Assembly: GCA_032173965.1 (NCBI GenBank)
Contig: CM063292.1
Span: forward strand, 7,970,001-8,034,000
Direction: 5' to 3'
DNA length: 64,000 nt
Origin: Sitta carolinensis
Taxonomy: Eukaryota > Chordata > Aves > Passeriformes > Sittidae
The notes beneath the pieces were generated by a model. That model was not told the DNA's origin. It searched no databases and saw only the letters and a list, made by a program, of their open reading frames with translations. The position numbers and the translations under genes were made by a program. Below, piece by piece: positions 26,801-40,229 of this stretch (position 1 is the first letter of the stretch; the number at the start of each line of letters is the position of its first letter).

Positions 26801-29800
26801 GCTATTTAAACAACTCCAGTTTAAATGCCATGCTGAGAAAAAGATGGATAGCATGATATTTATAATACATTTTTGACACGATGAACACTCCTGGAGAGAC
26901 ATGATGTGTGCCTGTGGATGGCAGATCCTGACACACAAGTGCCAGATAAGAGGCTGCGTTGTGTTTGTTATTTATTAATACATTGCAATGCTTTATTTTT
27001 AACTGCTCCTTTCACACTGCTTGCACCTTGTTATGCAAGTATTCCTTGTGATTTCTGGTGACAAAACCACGTCTAGTAAAAGAGACGCTGATCACTTCTT
27101 TTTCATAGATTATGCCTCATATTCCTTTACATCTTCTGGATGTTATTCCATACCACTAATATTGACAGATGGTAGAAAAATAATCACTTAGAAGATGCAA
27201 GACTGAGCACATCACTTAATTTGAAGGAAACCACTAACAAGGATGTGATTTGGAATGTTTTGGAGTTTGAAAGTCTAATTACTGATATGTAAAAGAAACG
27301 AGGACGATAATTAAACACATTAGAAATATCTAAGCATGTGGTTTCCCTCAAGCAGTGCCATTGGGGAGCATCCTCTGGCACGTGGCAGCTGGGCCACAAA
27401 GTTCCCCAAATTTGCCTGAAACTACAGCTCACACCCAGGGGACCCTGTGGGTGCTGTAATTCTGGATGTTCCCTGCACGCCCACCCAGAAAGGATGGGTT
27501 TAATGATGTCCTTGCTCTGGAAATTTGTACCCGGGGTCAGGAGGTTAACTTTGAAATTGGGCAAAGTGGAAGGAGGGCAATGAAATAGAGGAGTCACCTC
27601 AGAGCTCTCTGAGGGATGTATTTGGAGAGAAAAGTCAATCAAAACCACAGAAGGAGCTTCAGCTGGCAGCTGAGACAATGGCAGAGACACTTATCCAGAA
27701 ATGCCAAAAGAAACCATTTCAGAGAAAGACTTATTTTAACACATGAGAGTTACTCTGGTGGGAACAAAACACTCACCCTCCAGGTATGTATTTGACAGGT
27801 GCTGCTAAAAATACTTTCATGAAAAAAGATGGGGAAAATCCAGGTTTTATTGTATTAAAACCACAGTGACAGAGAAATACTTTATAAAAATATGATAATA
27901 ATTTATCTTATTATTTGGGGTATCTAAGAGTGCTTGCATGTTTTCCTCAGCTATTGTGAAAGTTTAGAAATATTTGGTTTTTAATGGTAAAGAGGTACTG
28001 AAATATAAAATAATCCATAGTATACAAAAGCATGCAAGGCAGTGGTTGAAGTGATTACACCATTTCCTTTAGAGCACCTGACACAGTGCCTGTACTTTCA
28101 AGGCAGCATAAGGATGACATAAGTAAAATTTGACTTGAAGGAAAGAACAAAAGAAATGGACATTTAAACGTGATCACTCTTGGAGCTGTTATATGTATCA
28201 CAGATGTAACAGACTAATCATGGCTGAGAATAAATAGTAAGTTTGTTAGAGAGATCCAACAGAAATGTTCATCACTTAGTCCGATATATAATGCTTCAAT
28301 TAAAAAAAAAAAAAAAAACCATAAAACATTTTTCTATGCACTCACTAGAATCAGGACCAAATTCAGAGCTCAGCTTGCCAGATGGACATTGAATGTTTGG
28401 GGGAGAGAGGAGGCTGATTAGTAATCAGCCTATTACAAGCCAAATCAGGCTATTGGATTTCTGCAATGAAGTATGCACTCATGCCAGCAAGGTTCTTAGA
28501 TCAAAGGTAAGCCCTGCCCATGGGCCAGGCAATTCCAGGACTGCTCTGCTCCATAGGAAGCATGGAATATCCCATTTATCCAGGAAAGATGCACCATTTC
28601 TCCTGTCAGAAGAATTACTGCATCCAAAGGCACTGTGGAACATTCAATTTGGGGTTTATTCCATCAGGAAACAGATTCTGGCTTCAGAAAAATGGAATAG
28701 CAATGGCAACCTCTCGTGGGAAAAACTTTCATTCTCTCAATGGCAAAGATGTGTTTGGTAGTTTTTGACAGTAAAAATTGCATTGACAGCCTATCAAAAT
28801 GTTTGCACATGTGAAAATGCTCCTATCATAGAATTCTGTTCTCCGTTGAACAATCTAAGGGAACCTGAAGAATTCAAAGCTGGAAATGAGTACTGATTGT
28901 TTGGGATGAGGCCGAGGATCTATGGACTGGCACTGGATTTTAGGTAACACTCTGTGAAGACCATTCACCTGAAAAGAGAGCTGTCAACAAATTCTAATTC
29001 CATTTCCAGAGGTCTCATTTCAGCTTTCTGATGCCATGACAATACAAAATCCTCATCAGTTGTCTAAATTTCTGTCAGCTTTTTGTCATTTATTGTGAGC
29101 CTAAAGTTTTTTTGGAAGGGTTAATTCCAGTCAGTCTACAACACATTGCTAGAGTGTGTCAACACTTGTCTAAACATCAGATATTTTCATCTGAAATTTG
29201 AGGGGTTTCTGGTTCGACGTTTCTCAGACACACCACACAAAATGTGGATTTCCATTTTTTCCCCTGCTTCTGCTCCTGTGCAGAAACCCCAGCAGAAAGG
29301 CACGTGAGAAGTGCCCAGAAATTCAGTCAGGAGTTTGTGCAGGGACTTGTTATGTCACAGAGTCACAGGTTTAGTCACAGGTCTAACACAGAAAACATGG
29401 CATGATTTTCACGCAGTGTTAACTTCTTATATTTTTTTAATATAACTCTGTTATTTCTCTTGAGAGGGGATAAAGGTTCCTGCACCTGGCAATCCACGTG
29501 CTCAGTGTGCCTTGATTACAGTTTGAGAGGGCATGATTGCCTTGACTCAGATGAGCACTCACTGCCCAGACACCCAAGGCACTAAACCTACAAACCCCAC
29601 CAGTAATGGACATCTGAGCTCAGAAGAGGACAGAAGAAAAGTGTCAGGAGATAAGGAAAATAAAGATGGCTAAGAGATAATCTACAGACATTCAGTGAGA
29701 TGCATGATGGCATCTAAATTTACATTTTTTTACGTTATTTACATCAGAAAGGCACCACAGCCTCTACAGTTTGGGGTGTCTTGTCTACAGAAGGGATTAT

Positions 29801-32739
29801 AAATATGGAACTTCTAGAGACCAAGCAAATGAAGAACACCAGTGCACCATTTCAAGGCACAGATTCTGCTGTGAGCACAGCATAACTTCTATATATGCAA
29901 TAAAATCTTCTGAAAGTATTTTGGATTTTGGTTTTTGTGTGGTTGCTGATGAAGATACCTGTTGTGTCGCTTGGTTAAACACATTTCTCAATAACAACGT
30001 GGCCAATCACAATATTTGCAGTCTCTGTCAGCAGCACAGTTAATTACTGACTGTCATGGGAACTTGCCTTAGGGTGATCTGGAAGCTTTGAACAACAGAA
30101 CCAGCCCGTGTGCAACAAACTAAATTGATTAATGCTTGTGTTCTACACGGGAGGGGAACATTCCAAATCACAGGCATCTTTCTTGGCATGAGGGACAGAA
30201 AGAGGACACTGCAGCTTCTTCTCCTGGCAGGTACCAAGCTGCACTGGTGGCACAGCAATGCCACCACGTCCAATGTCAGCATTACGGGGTGGCCAAATGC
30301 CACACACTTACCTAAAGCTCAAGAGAACCCAAAAGGGCAGTAGCACTTCTGAGGAGAGGGACTCCTGCTTAGCTCCACCCTCAAGAGAATTCTGAAGAAA
30401 GGCAAGGTATTACAAATGATTGAAATAAAGAAATGTGCTAATTCTAGCAAGTAAAAATTGGGTTTCTCCAGGAGGCTTCCTGAGAAAATGCAGTCCCTGT
30501 AGCATACTTGCAAGAAGACAGCATTTCCCCAGCAGCCATCGAGTTTCTGCTGCCTTGAAGAATTAATTTGGCAGGGCAAAGACTCTGGGAGGAAATTGAG
30601 GCTGAGGACACAGCCAGGAAGATGTCAAGGATTTTGGCCACCAGTGTGAGGAATGTTTTCCTGTTCCAGGCTTTCCTGTGTTGAGCATTGATCTGAGCTC
30701 CAGAGAGGAGAGGAGGGTTTGTTACAGGCATTTCCTTACTGTTCCAGACCACACCAACTTGGTTATGGACAGCCCAGACACTCAAAAAAAAAAAAAAAAA
30801 AAAAAGAAATTCAACTTGTGAATCCAGGGGTTTTTTTTTTTAGAGATATTGGTGTTTTTCAACATGAATAATAACTCATGCTTAGCTGGCAGATATATTC
30901 AAGACAAAGTCATGGTCAAGTTCATTGTTTAAGTGGCATAACTAAATAAAGGCTTACTGAAGATCTATGATGTTAAAGGACTTAAAAACTCACCTCAGCC
31001 AAATTATACCCTGATTTTGGCTCTGGCAGGAGTATTTGTTTCCTGTGGAAGATCATGTTGTAACACCAACCATGCACTGCACCCCTGACTGAGCAATCCT
31101 GATAGATAAGGATGGCATCCATAGTTGGAATTTTATTATTGCATACAGAAGGATTAGATCAGAAAAGTCTCTTCAAGCAGATTTTTAATTTCAAGAGATT
31201 TCAGGTGGTTCTTTTAAGAGGATTTTCACATTTAACTGATTCAAACACATTAAAAACTGCATAAAAGTGAGTGGCAATGCTGAAACAAAATTGGGCTGAT
31301 TTTTCTAAACCTTGTTACATAGAAAGTTTCCTCACTCACACTCAGCTCAGGACTCATTTTACCATTGTCTGTGAGCAGGAGCAGGAGTGGGTCTTAAATA
31401 GGCAACAGATTGGAAGGACAAGGGTAATTAGCGACGGGAGCTCAGTATTTAAACATGGAGAGAAATGCTAAGATCTTTTTTACTTTGTCATGCTGTGCCA
31501 AGCAAACCACCTCACATTTACGATGCTTAATTCAATTTGTGTTACACTGCTGATGATTATGAAATGCATTTTGAAGAGGTTTGTTTTATCTTCTCCAGAA
31601 AACACACAGAGACTCATTTACTACAAGAAAATAGAGATATAAGTAGAGACACACTTTGCGAATGCTAGAAGAGGAAAACACATCTAAAGAAAAGGAAAAT
31701 ACAGGACATATTTAAGCAGGTTTAAAAATTTAGGTGCAGTGTCACCTAGCAAAACAGTGTCATCATGGTTCTAGGCTGGAACTGATAGAGTAAAAAAATG
31801 CAAACAGCATTTCCTCTTTAACTGACACTTCATGCACTGCTTTTACACTCCTGCACGTGCAGCTCACACATACATCTTCCTATTAGTAATGGACTAAACA
31901 GGCTTTACTTTCTTACAATTCCAAATACAAGACTGAATTTGACTAGAATTCCTGGCAAGGCATGCTTTATTAAAAAGAGCCAAGATAGAACAACATTGCT
32001 GAATATTCAAGTACAAACACATGGAGCACTCTTTTTAGCATTCCTGGGATCAGTACTAGCTCCTTCTCTCACCTGACCTTCAAGCAGATCTGCGTGCCAA
32101 AGAAAAGGATCAGTATAAATTTATTGCCCAACAATATTAAATGGGTCTTTTTTTCCCATCACACGTCAATGGCCCCTTCTGCAGCCCTGCAAAATGACAT
32201 TTTGCCCTTCCAGAAGTGCTCCAAAGCACAGTGACTCAAAGTGCCCTTCTGGGCTCTGCTCACCTAATGGATTTCTCTCTCTAGCAAAAGTTCCTCATCA
32301 AAATACTTCGGAACTTTTATACACACAACAAACAGGCTGAAAAGGTGCCTTCTTTGGGAGATTTAGCAGACACTTAATTTTAAGTTCCCATCCATAAACA
32401 GTCAATGTAGGAATCAACATTTATTTATCAACAAAGTTTCAGATTTTCATCTTATACCATATCTCTGGAATTTCAAATTAATAGGAATAATAGAGGCAGT
32501 AAATCCATCCTTTTACTTTATTTAAGCCAGTGAGCTGTCTTCTGGATCTAAATTCCATATTCATTTAATTTTCTTCTTATCTATGTTAAAGTTATTGAAA
32601 ATAGCTTAAAGAGATACAATGAAGGTACCATACAGCAGATTATTTATGTTTTAATTGCCCAAAGGACACACTGGGAAAATAATTGGAAGTCAACAAAACA
32701 ATTCAAAAGTAACTTGGTGAGATGATTTTTTCTATTTAC

Positions 32740-32857
32740 CTTCGTTTTTCTTGATGGTGAAATTTGGGTTGTTGACCATCTCAGGAAGAAGGCTGTACAG
32801 GAAATAATGCCCATTTTTAGGATCATCCTTGTCAACAGCACTGACAATCTGAATTAC
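32740..32857 (-). CDS. CDH8: CDH8 exon: EC5 core
   Basis: This 118-base exon begins in phase 0 after TGTGTTGCAG and ends with one base of a split Asp codon before GTAAAT. Its frame reads VIQIVSAVDKDDPKNGHYFL, then YSLLPEMVNNPNFTIKKNE, part of the fifth extracellular cadherin repeat. NFT is a potential N-glycosylation sequon. The stretch is as I recall it for vertebrate CDH8, with small substitutions. If the donor is not used, translation stops two codons into the intron (GGT AAA TAG), which would give an ectodomain without a membrane anchor. No lesion is seen. Confidence 0.95.
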
Positions 32858-34644
32858 CTGCAACACAAATGGGCTCATTAAGTTTTCACACTCTTGATAA
32901 ACAGACAGTGCTGAAAAAAAATTGTATATATTGGACACATTTCATTTCTCTCCATGCCAGATTAATAAAGATAATTTACAACTTTGCAAGGCTTTTATAG
33001 ACCTTGGACTGAAAACCTTGGGAAGAAGAACTGTATCTGCCCCTTTTAAAATATTTCCAGAACAAAGAGCCAGCAAATAAGGAGAGACAGGTAAGAGAGG
33101 CCAGCAGAAACTGCTGCTGATTTAGAAAAGTAATAAATTATTATTCAACAAAAAAAGGAAAATTGGACTTCTGAAACACGCATATTGCCTATGGCAATCT
33201 TTCATTGATATGACCATGCTTCTCACTGGACCTGGATATGTAATATACCTTTAATCCTTTCTCCTTCCCCCACCCCACATTTCGCTTCATTGAGTAATTA
33301 TTATTTTTTAAAATTAATTTGGCTGTGAAATTTTAGATAAGAAAAATTAATATTGGGAAAAAAGAAAAAAAAAAAAAGAAAATATCAAGGGCTGTATTTA
33401 TTTCCCCTTAATTGTAATAAAACCTCAGTTATTCCTATGTACTGGGAAGGTATGCTTGTTTGGTTTTTAATAGCATCACTATGAGCTAATGATTCCTAGA
33501 ATAATGCAGGATAAGCTGAGAAGAGTGTTTTGGATAGTTTGGATAACTTTGAATAATCAAATTACTTTGTATGAAGTACGTCGTAGGATTTACATGACCA
33601 GCTGCAGTTTTTGGATTTACCTCCATTTACAGTTTTACCTTCTACATCACTCAGGTATTGCACTGATCATCTTCAAATCATACAAAGTTGCACAGGATTA
33701 TTAAAGGAATAAACATTATTTTTAAATAACCAGGAGGTTTGAGGTTTGGGGGTTTTTTTGTTTGAATTTTTTTGGTTTGTGATTTTTTGGGGTTTTTTGT
33801 TGGGATTTTTAAAATATTTGGTGCATTTGCTTTTGATTCCAAAACTTTTCCAGAGAAAAAGAAACAAAACCAGCTACAGTCCCAGATCCCACTCTCAGAT
33901 CTGGCTTTCAGGGCTAGTTAGCTCATGCTAGATGAGGTTTATAAGAAATTTAATTAGAATTATTGACCTTTTCCATGTCCATTGAATCCAATAACAATTG
34001 TCTTATGTATTTATTCACAATGCCTAAAGCAATGCACCAATAATTTCTTGCACAATTAAATTCAAATTAGGAATCACTAAAAATTTTCATTTTAAACTAT
34101 AGAATGAAAAATGGAAGCCAGGTTTGATGCTGTCCAAATTAATGGACTTTTATTATAAAATTTCCATGTTTCCCTAAGAAAATGTCAATAACTAACATTT
34201 TATTCTGGTTTAACCACAAGGACTGTCAATCTGTATGTGTTATATATATGACAATAGTCAAAATTATATTTATGTTCTTCAAGAGTCAAAGAACAAAATC
34301 TTACTGGATAACCACAGGGATCAACACCAAAACATAAATATTTGAAATTATGAACATAAAAAAATGTTTGAGTGAGTAGTGATATTTGTAGGACAACCCA
34401 ATTTAGGAAGGAATGTGAGACAATTAATTCCTATCCTAATCATATTCTGGATAGGTCAGTTTTATCATTATTATTATCAAAAGTCTACTGAAAAAATACA
34501 GATTGTATAAATACCTAAATTCCACATAAATAGGGTGAGTTTTTGATAACTGCATCTATCAAGGTGGAAATCTTGATAGGATTTCAAACAAATGTATTAG
34601 AAGAGATGGATTAAAAAAAAAAAAAAAACCTAATTCAGCTTTTT

Positions 34645-34681
<37 letters not shown>

Positions 34682-35271
34682 AAGAAGTAGGTCTCCAATT
34701 TAATAGCTGAATAACAGATCCAAAAGTGGGAAAAATATAAACAGTGGGAAAATATCTAAGTAACTTCTGTCTGTCCTAGTGCAGATGGGGAATATTTTCA
34801 GCCTTCTCTTTGCAGAGGTGTCAGGCACTAAAGCAGCCACAGTGCTGTGCCCAGGGCTGGAGCAGGCACCAGTAATTCATCATCTTAGGGAAGTGCAATT
34901 TGGGCTGGGATCCTGAACAAGACAGATATATTTAGACAGATATATACTTTATGGCTGTTCAATTTTTCAAACACTGATAGAATGGGAAAGCAATAGGGAA
35001 AAGGATAATGGCACAGTGAAATCTGGAAGGGCAAGTGCACATAACAGGTACAGTTTATCAGGTTGTTATAGTATTTTGTACGTTCTGGTACTCCATCCAT
35101 TCCTTGCATTGTTTACAAAATCCTTCTTTCTCTGAAAATGCACCAAAAATTATATGCAAAAGACAGGCTTAGTGCAATACTACACTTGTTGTGTTACACA
35201 CACACATCACAGAACTAAGTTAGAGTTCCCATAGCAACCTTATTTCTTTGTGCATTTGCATTAAGATAAGC

Positions 35272-35275
<4 letters not shown>

Positions 35276-35318
<43 letters not shown>
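35276..35318. repeat. 43-base poly-A tract
   Basis: An uninterrupted run of A on the plus strand, about 200 bases from the minisatellite-bearing CR1. No processed pseudogene or SINE is recognisable next to it, so its origin is unclear. Its length is likely to be unstable. Confidence 0.95.
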
Positions 35319-35319
<1 letters not shown>

Positions 35320-35524
35320 AGAAAACATAATATATATGCATTGATATGAAACTGTGGTATCTTTTACTCCACAGGGGTGAGAAAAGTCCAGTAATTCTCA
35401 TTTCCAAGTTTTTATTAGTGAGATGATAGGCACATTTCACTGCTCCATGTTGTGCGGTCATGCAATGGAATACGACTGAAGTAAATTCTCCAGCTCTTAA
35501 TTTGTGCTTCACAGCATGGCTGAG

Positions 35525-36225
35525 GATCACAAAATCCCAGAATCCCAGAGTCATTAATGCTGGAGGATCCTCCCAGCCCCCCCAGCTGTGCCCACCCTGT
35601 GCCCAGCCCAAGCTCTGGGTGCCACCTCCAGCCCTTCCTGGCACAGCCAGGGATGGGCACTGCACCCCTGCCTGGGCAGCCCCTGCCAAGGCTGCCCACC
35701 CTTGCCATGGGCAAATTCCTGCTCAGGTGCCCCCTGAGCCTGCCCTGGCCCAGCCTGAGGCCGTTCCCTCTGCTCCTGTGCCTGTGCCTGTGCCCAGAGC
35801 CCCCCGGCTGTGCCCTCCTGGCAGGAGCTGTGCAGAGCCAGCAGGGTCCCCTGAGCCTCCTGTGCTCCAGGCTGAGCCCCTGCCCGGCTCCCTGTGCCCC
35901 TGCCTGGCTCCCTGTGCCCCTGCCCGGCTCCCTGAGCCCCTGCCCGGCTCCCTGTGCCCCTGCCCGGCTCCCTGTGCCCCTGCCCGGCTCCCTGTGCCCC
36001 TGCCCGGCTCCCTGAGCCCCTGCCCGGCTCCCTGTGCCCCTGCCCGGCTCCCTGTACCCCTGCCCGGCTCCCTGGCCCCTGCCCGGCTCCCTGTGCCCCT
36101 GCCCGGCTCCCTGAGCCCCTGCCCGGCTCCCTGTGCCCCTGCTCGGCTCCCTTCCCTGCCCTGTACAGCTCCAGCCCCTTGGTCCTGTGGCCACCCCAGG
36201 GCTGGCACAGCCCCAGTGCCACTGG
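35525..36225 (-). repeat. CR1 LINE with internal 20-bp minisatellite (copy 1)
   Basis: The plus strand begins with reverse-complemented octamer-like CR1 terminal repeats (atcccagaatcccagagtca), followed by 'tgctggaggatcctcccagc'. It continues through the GC-rich CR1 body ('aagctctgggtgccacctcc', 'ccttgccatgggcaaattcc', 'gcaggagctgtgcagagcca') to 'ctgtgctccaggctgagccc'. There the sequence passes into the tandem array and then into 'ttccctgccctgtacagctc'. The same body occurs in opposite orientation at about 48450-48797. The copy lies in sense orientation relative to CDH8. Confidence 0.85.
35874..36151. repeat. 20-bp GC-rich minisatellite, about 14 copies
   Basis: Tandem units of the form gccc-ctgcccggctccctgt, with ctgt/ctga variants at one site and one 19-base unit near 36071. 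The array starts inside the CR1 body just after the 'ctccaggctgagccc' segment. Because 20 is not a multiple of 3, all three frames of both strands repeat. This produces long Pro/Gly/Arg/Ala-rich open frames with no coding meaning. The minus strand is G-rich (ggg-agcc-ggg-ca-gggg). Confidence 0.95.
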
Positions 36226-39200
36226 CCTCTTGCCCACTACAGTTGTCTTTTCTTTTACACCCCACAGTTGCTCCATTCTAGAGAAATTGCTCAATACTTG
36301 TCATAAGGAAAACAAAAACTGATTTTTCTTCACTACATATCCAGTGAAAGTTAATAACCCTTTGGCTGTTCAGTCTTGAAATTTCTGAAATTCTTACATG
36401 TAAAATTCCAACTTTGATGTTGTATTAATACTTCATGCGTGCATTTGATTCTGTACATACATTTAGCAGAAACTCAGCAAATCAGCATATTTTGTTTAGC
36501 AGACAGCACTGGATTGTAATGAATAGTTAAATGGTCCCCTAGGACAACTTGACTTTCTAATTTGTAGGTTTGTATTGCAGTTCTACAAAGCCACATGTGC
36601 CTGGAATAATATATACAAGGATAAATAGAAAAACAATGTTATTTTCAACACACCCATCGTAACTATCTACGTGTAATTTTAGTACATGGTACTGTTTAAA
36701 ACACTTTTCCCGTGATGCAACTCATTAACCTCACTAAGAATGGTTCCTTATCACTAGTAAACACTTTCCTAATTCTAATAAGACTGATCTTCCAGCTCTG
36801 GAAACCCTTTTTCAGTGACTTTGCTGTTCATGGTAATTTCTGTGTTATTTTGCAGACTCAAAACACTGTAAGAGCAGAGTCACTACAGAGCAGTTTTAAC
36901 TTTGTCTGAAGAATCAATGCAGGTTCTGGCAGTAAAGGGATGGCTCTAGCTGAAAAGGCAAAGATCAACCTGAAGATTTCGCCCATTAGAAAGAAAAACA
37001 ATCTAGTAGGAGAAGTGACTAAAACAGAGACAGATTGTGGGAGACTGGAGGAGCTCTGTCCTCAGTTTTATACTGCTCCAGTTTAAAGCTGGCTTCAGCT
37101 CTCATATATTGCTGTCTGCATTGCTACGGTGAAAATTTTGTACCTTTCTTTCCAGCAAACAGCACTTCCCTGGAAGAGTCTGAGTATGGACTGGGGAATA
37201 GTGAGTGAGGCAGTTTTCTTACTCAACATTACAGAAGTTCTGCTCTAGGCCTACAGGAAAATAATTTTACTGTGCTGCAGAATGACCAACAGCACAGCTA
37301 TAGTCAGCAAACCATCAACATTCTGTTTTCTGTAATAGAATTATTCAATAAAAAAGGGATAATAAAATAGGAAAACAGAACAGATGATTTGTGGCTAACT
37401 TAGAGGTACTGTAAAAGTACATTCAAATTTTTGGGGTTTGGCTTTTTCCCCGTTAAAACTGTGCATAAAAAATGTGCAAAAAGCACACAAATACATCCAT
37501 AGACAAATATATTTCCTTCTCCCTCCCTTTCCTCTCCTTTAAGCCTGTGGTACCTTTACTCTTAGAGTAGGGCAAGGCAAGGAAAATCAGTTTTGAATCC
37601 ATTGTGTCACCTCACTAGCAGCTGTACTTGCTACTGCAATTCTATCAGAACCCAAAATAGAACACTTAGAAAGTGAACTGGAATAGATGGTATTTAGTGC
37701 CTGCACATAAGGTTCTACCAATAGTTCAAATATAAACTCCTTTGTGGTAAATGAAGTTTGATTTAAATTTAGATTTAAATGGAACTGCAAATGTCAACAG
37801 ACAGGAATATCTTAAGACAATTGCACCTTTCCTGCGCATGTAACACTTGAATTTAAGCTTTGGACAACCATCCAAATTAGGATTTTGCTGCTGTATTAGA
37901 AGTAGTATCTTTCTCATATCAGCTCTTTCATAACTGAGATAGATGTAGTTTCTTGAATTCTACATCCTGACTTATTAAATATGATTTCTTCTAAAACTTG
38001 AATATAGAAATAAGCATAAGAAAATACAATAAGGCAGTGGAGTTACTAAAATCTTTACAGGAGCTGATGATTTTTGAACGACAACTTCAATTCAGAACCT
38101 AACCTTGGTGATTATTCTGGACTGGTTACTGTTCTAGTAGTGTTATTTATTTAAACACAGAATAAATTGCAGGATCAGTGCCACCTCATCCATGCTGGCA
38201 GCCAAATATTTAATAACCATCTGTAAAGTTCACACGAGGAGTCATGCTCAAGAGTGACACCTGCCATCAGATCAAGAGTGTAAGAGGTAATGGTAGATAA
38301 AGAATATCATGCTTTAATGAAAGTTTTCTGTAAGTGCTTAAACAAAAGCCTCTTCTACCTGACTCTTAATCATCTCATTTATTGTTTTATTCCAAAATGA
38401 AATGTGAACATTTTTCACCATCTCTTAAACCACCTGAAATTCGACAGGAATACCTAGATAAATGCAGTCAGAAAACACTGTACAACAGAACTTTCTGACT
38501 TCAGGGAAGCTCACTGAGCCTGGGATAAAGGCATAGTCATTAGGATTTAATCTATCCTGGAAAATATAACTAGTCAGCATCAGAAACCCACCCTGAGCTG
38601 AACAGAAATCCACTCTGAGCCAGAAGAACTGAAATGCCAACCATAACCTGACTGTCTGCCCATAAGGGCACAGCTCCTCTTCAGTGGATAGAGAGAACTC
38701 TCATTCCTTAAATGACACATTTTTGACACCGTTTTACTAAACCAAAAGGGGTGCTAGAAGTCAAATCATCCTCTGTAACAATACAGTCCTGCCAGAGGTG
38801 GGTTGTCATACACTGCTATATAGGTTGTCATTTAGCACCACTAAAAAGAAAATAACTTCTAAGTCTATTGTCAGGTAACCTTCTTTGGAGAACAGTGAAT
38901 TTAATGTCTAACACCCACATGAGACACAGGAATAGTCGGATTAACAAGTCATGTCATTCTGTCAGCTGCTGTTTATTCAAATAAAATGTCACAAGCTAGA
39001 AATAAATTTCAAAGTTTAAAAACATTGAATTGTTGTAACACCCGGTGTTTCTCTTGCTGGACAAAAGTTACATCTCATTTACACTGCATTAATTTCTAAA
39101 TGTCTGTGCATGTTCTTGAATCTTCACCTTGTCATTTAGGTGGCATATGAGATATTCTTCCTGATTTCTGTACATTTGTCCTTCAAAGTGAATACTTTTG

Positions 39201-39958
39201 AACAAATCTGCTTCATTTTCTTTGAAAAAGACTAAACAGTTTAAATCCTGCTTCTGGCATGTTGTTGCTTACCTCACCTTGGTGAGTGTTGTGTGAGTTT
39301 CTTTACCAAGTTTTTCTTCATAAAATGAAGAAGGAAATAACATTTTTTATATTTTTTTTTAATATAATGAAAACTTGAACTTCCTTTCTCGAACACCATC
39401 TTCAAACACAATTACAATTTACTTCACTTTCCATCAACTTCTGGTTTGCTGTCTTATTTTTTTCCCAAGTGTCATAGAAAAGCAAGAACTGAATAGAGAG
39501 TATAACTGAGATAAGGTCGAGGGGAAATGGGTTTATTGTTTTAACTGTTTATTCTAAATTATACCTAGGAGCAGCTGCAATGTAGGTCAATAACTGAACT
39601 GGAATTCAGGTTGGATTATGCTTTCATCTACTAACACACATGAATTTACAAAGTGCTCATTGGACACAGAGTGTGATGTTGGGACATTAAAGACAGTCAG
39701 GATTTTTTCAGGGTCCCATTGTCCCAAAGCACTTACCTTTAATTTAAAGCTATACTTTAAGGGAAAAAAAAAAAAAAAAAAAAATTTGTTTAATTATAGA
39801 GAGACATCCCACAGAAAATGATCATGGGTTTATTTTAAGTTAATGCTAAGAGCTGTTAGCATGAAACATGGGCACACATTTTGGGAATAGAGATGACATG
39901 AGGTGACAGGGAGAAACTCCTGCCCAGTCTCACACCACATAAAACCTGGGATACTCAC

Positions 39959-40080
39959 CTGTCCAGGCTTCCCATTCTCACACAGAAAGGCCTCGTGTTC
40001 TGATGCAAACTCAGGGGCATTGTCGTTGACATCCAGAACTTTGATAGCAACAGGCACCCGGGACACCTGGCTGTGGTTCC
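39959..40080 (-). CDS. CDH8: CDH8 exon: EC4-EC5 linker and start of EC5
   Basis: This 122-base exon follows TTCCCCTAG with two bases completing a split Arg codon and ends in phase 0 at CAG|GTGAGT. The frame gives NHSQVSRVPVAIKVLDVNDN, then APEFASEHEAFLCENGKPGQ. LDVNDNAPEF is the calcium-binding inter-repeat linker of classical cadherins. NHS is a potential N-glycosylation site. It joins in frame to the 118-base exon (GQ then VIQIV). Because 122 is not a multiple of 3, skipping it would shift the frame. It sits between two inverted repeat clusters and 225 bases from a nested LTR. Confidence 0.95.
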
Positions 40081-40229
40081 CTAGGGGAAGAAATGAAAGC
40101 ACCCAAGGTAAGTGTATTTACCTGGGAATTCAACAGAGCAGTGCTTGCCCCGTGCCCAGGCTCGTCTCTCTCCTGCCCCTGCTTTGTTGGGCTGCCTCAT
40201 CTGCAATGGGTCATGGAGCTGAAACACTT

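Larger units (their letters stand above)
9860..32739 (-). other. CDH8 intron (22,880 bp)
   Basis: The donor is GAAG|GTAAAT (32739-32738) and the acceptor TTTGCAG (9861-9860). The intron interrupts an Asp codon after its first base. It is mostly AT-rich unique sequence, with several CR1 fragments, a TG microsatellite, a purine tract and A-rich runs (for example 17064-17097 and 30783-30805). GC-richer patches at about 13490-14130, 21510-21770 and 24720-25060 contain short open frames with no recognisable family. I see no additional exon in it. Confidence 0.85.
32858..39958 (-). other. CDH8 intron (7101 bp)
   Basis: The donor is CAG|GTGAGT and the acceptor TTGTGTTGCAG, falling between codons. 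The intron carries T/G-rich and poly-T tracts (about 33740-33800 and 34650-34676), a 43-base A run, and a CR1 element with an expanded minisatellite. The rest is AT-rich with no recognisable gene. Confidence 0.9.

Noticed and set aside
35276..35318. Poly-A run as the tail of a processed pseudogene
   Set aside because: No coding-like or SINE-like sequence precedes the run on the plus strand, and no flanking duplication is evident.
35415..36322. Long Pro/Gly/Arg-rich open frames (up to 273 codons) on both strands
   Set aside because: They run through the 20-bp minisatellite in every frame of both strands. A 20-base unit without a stop opens all frames, so they carry no coding evidence.
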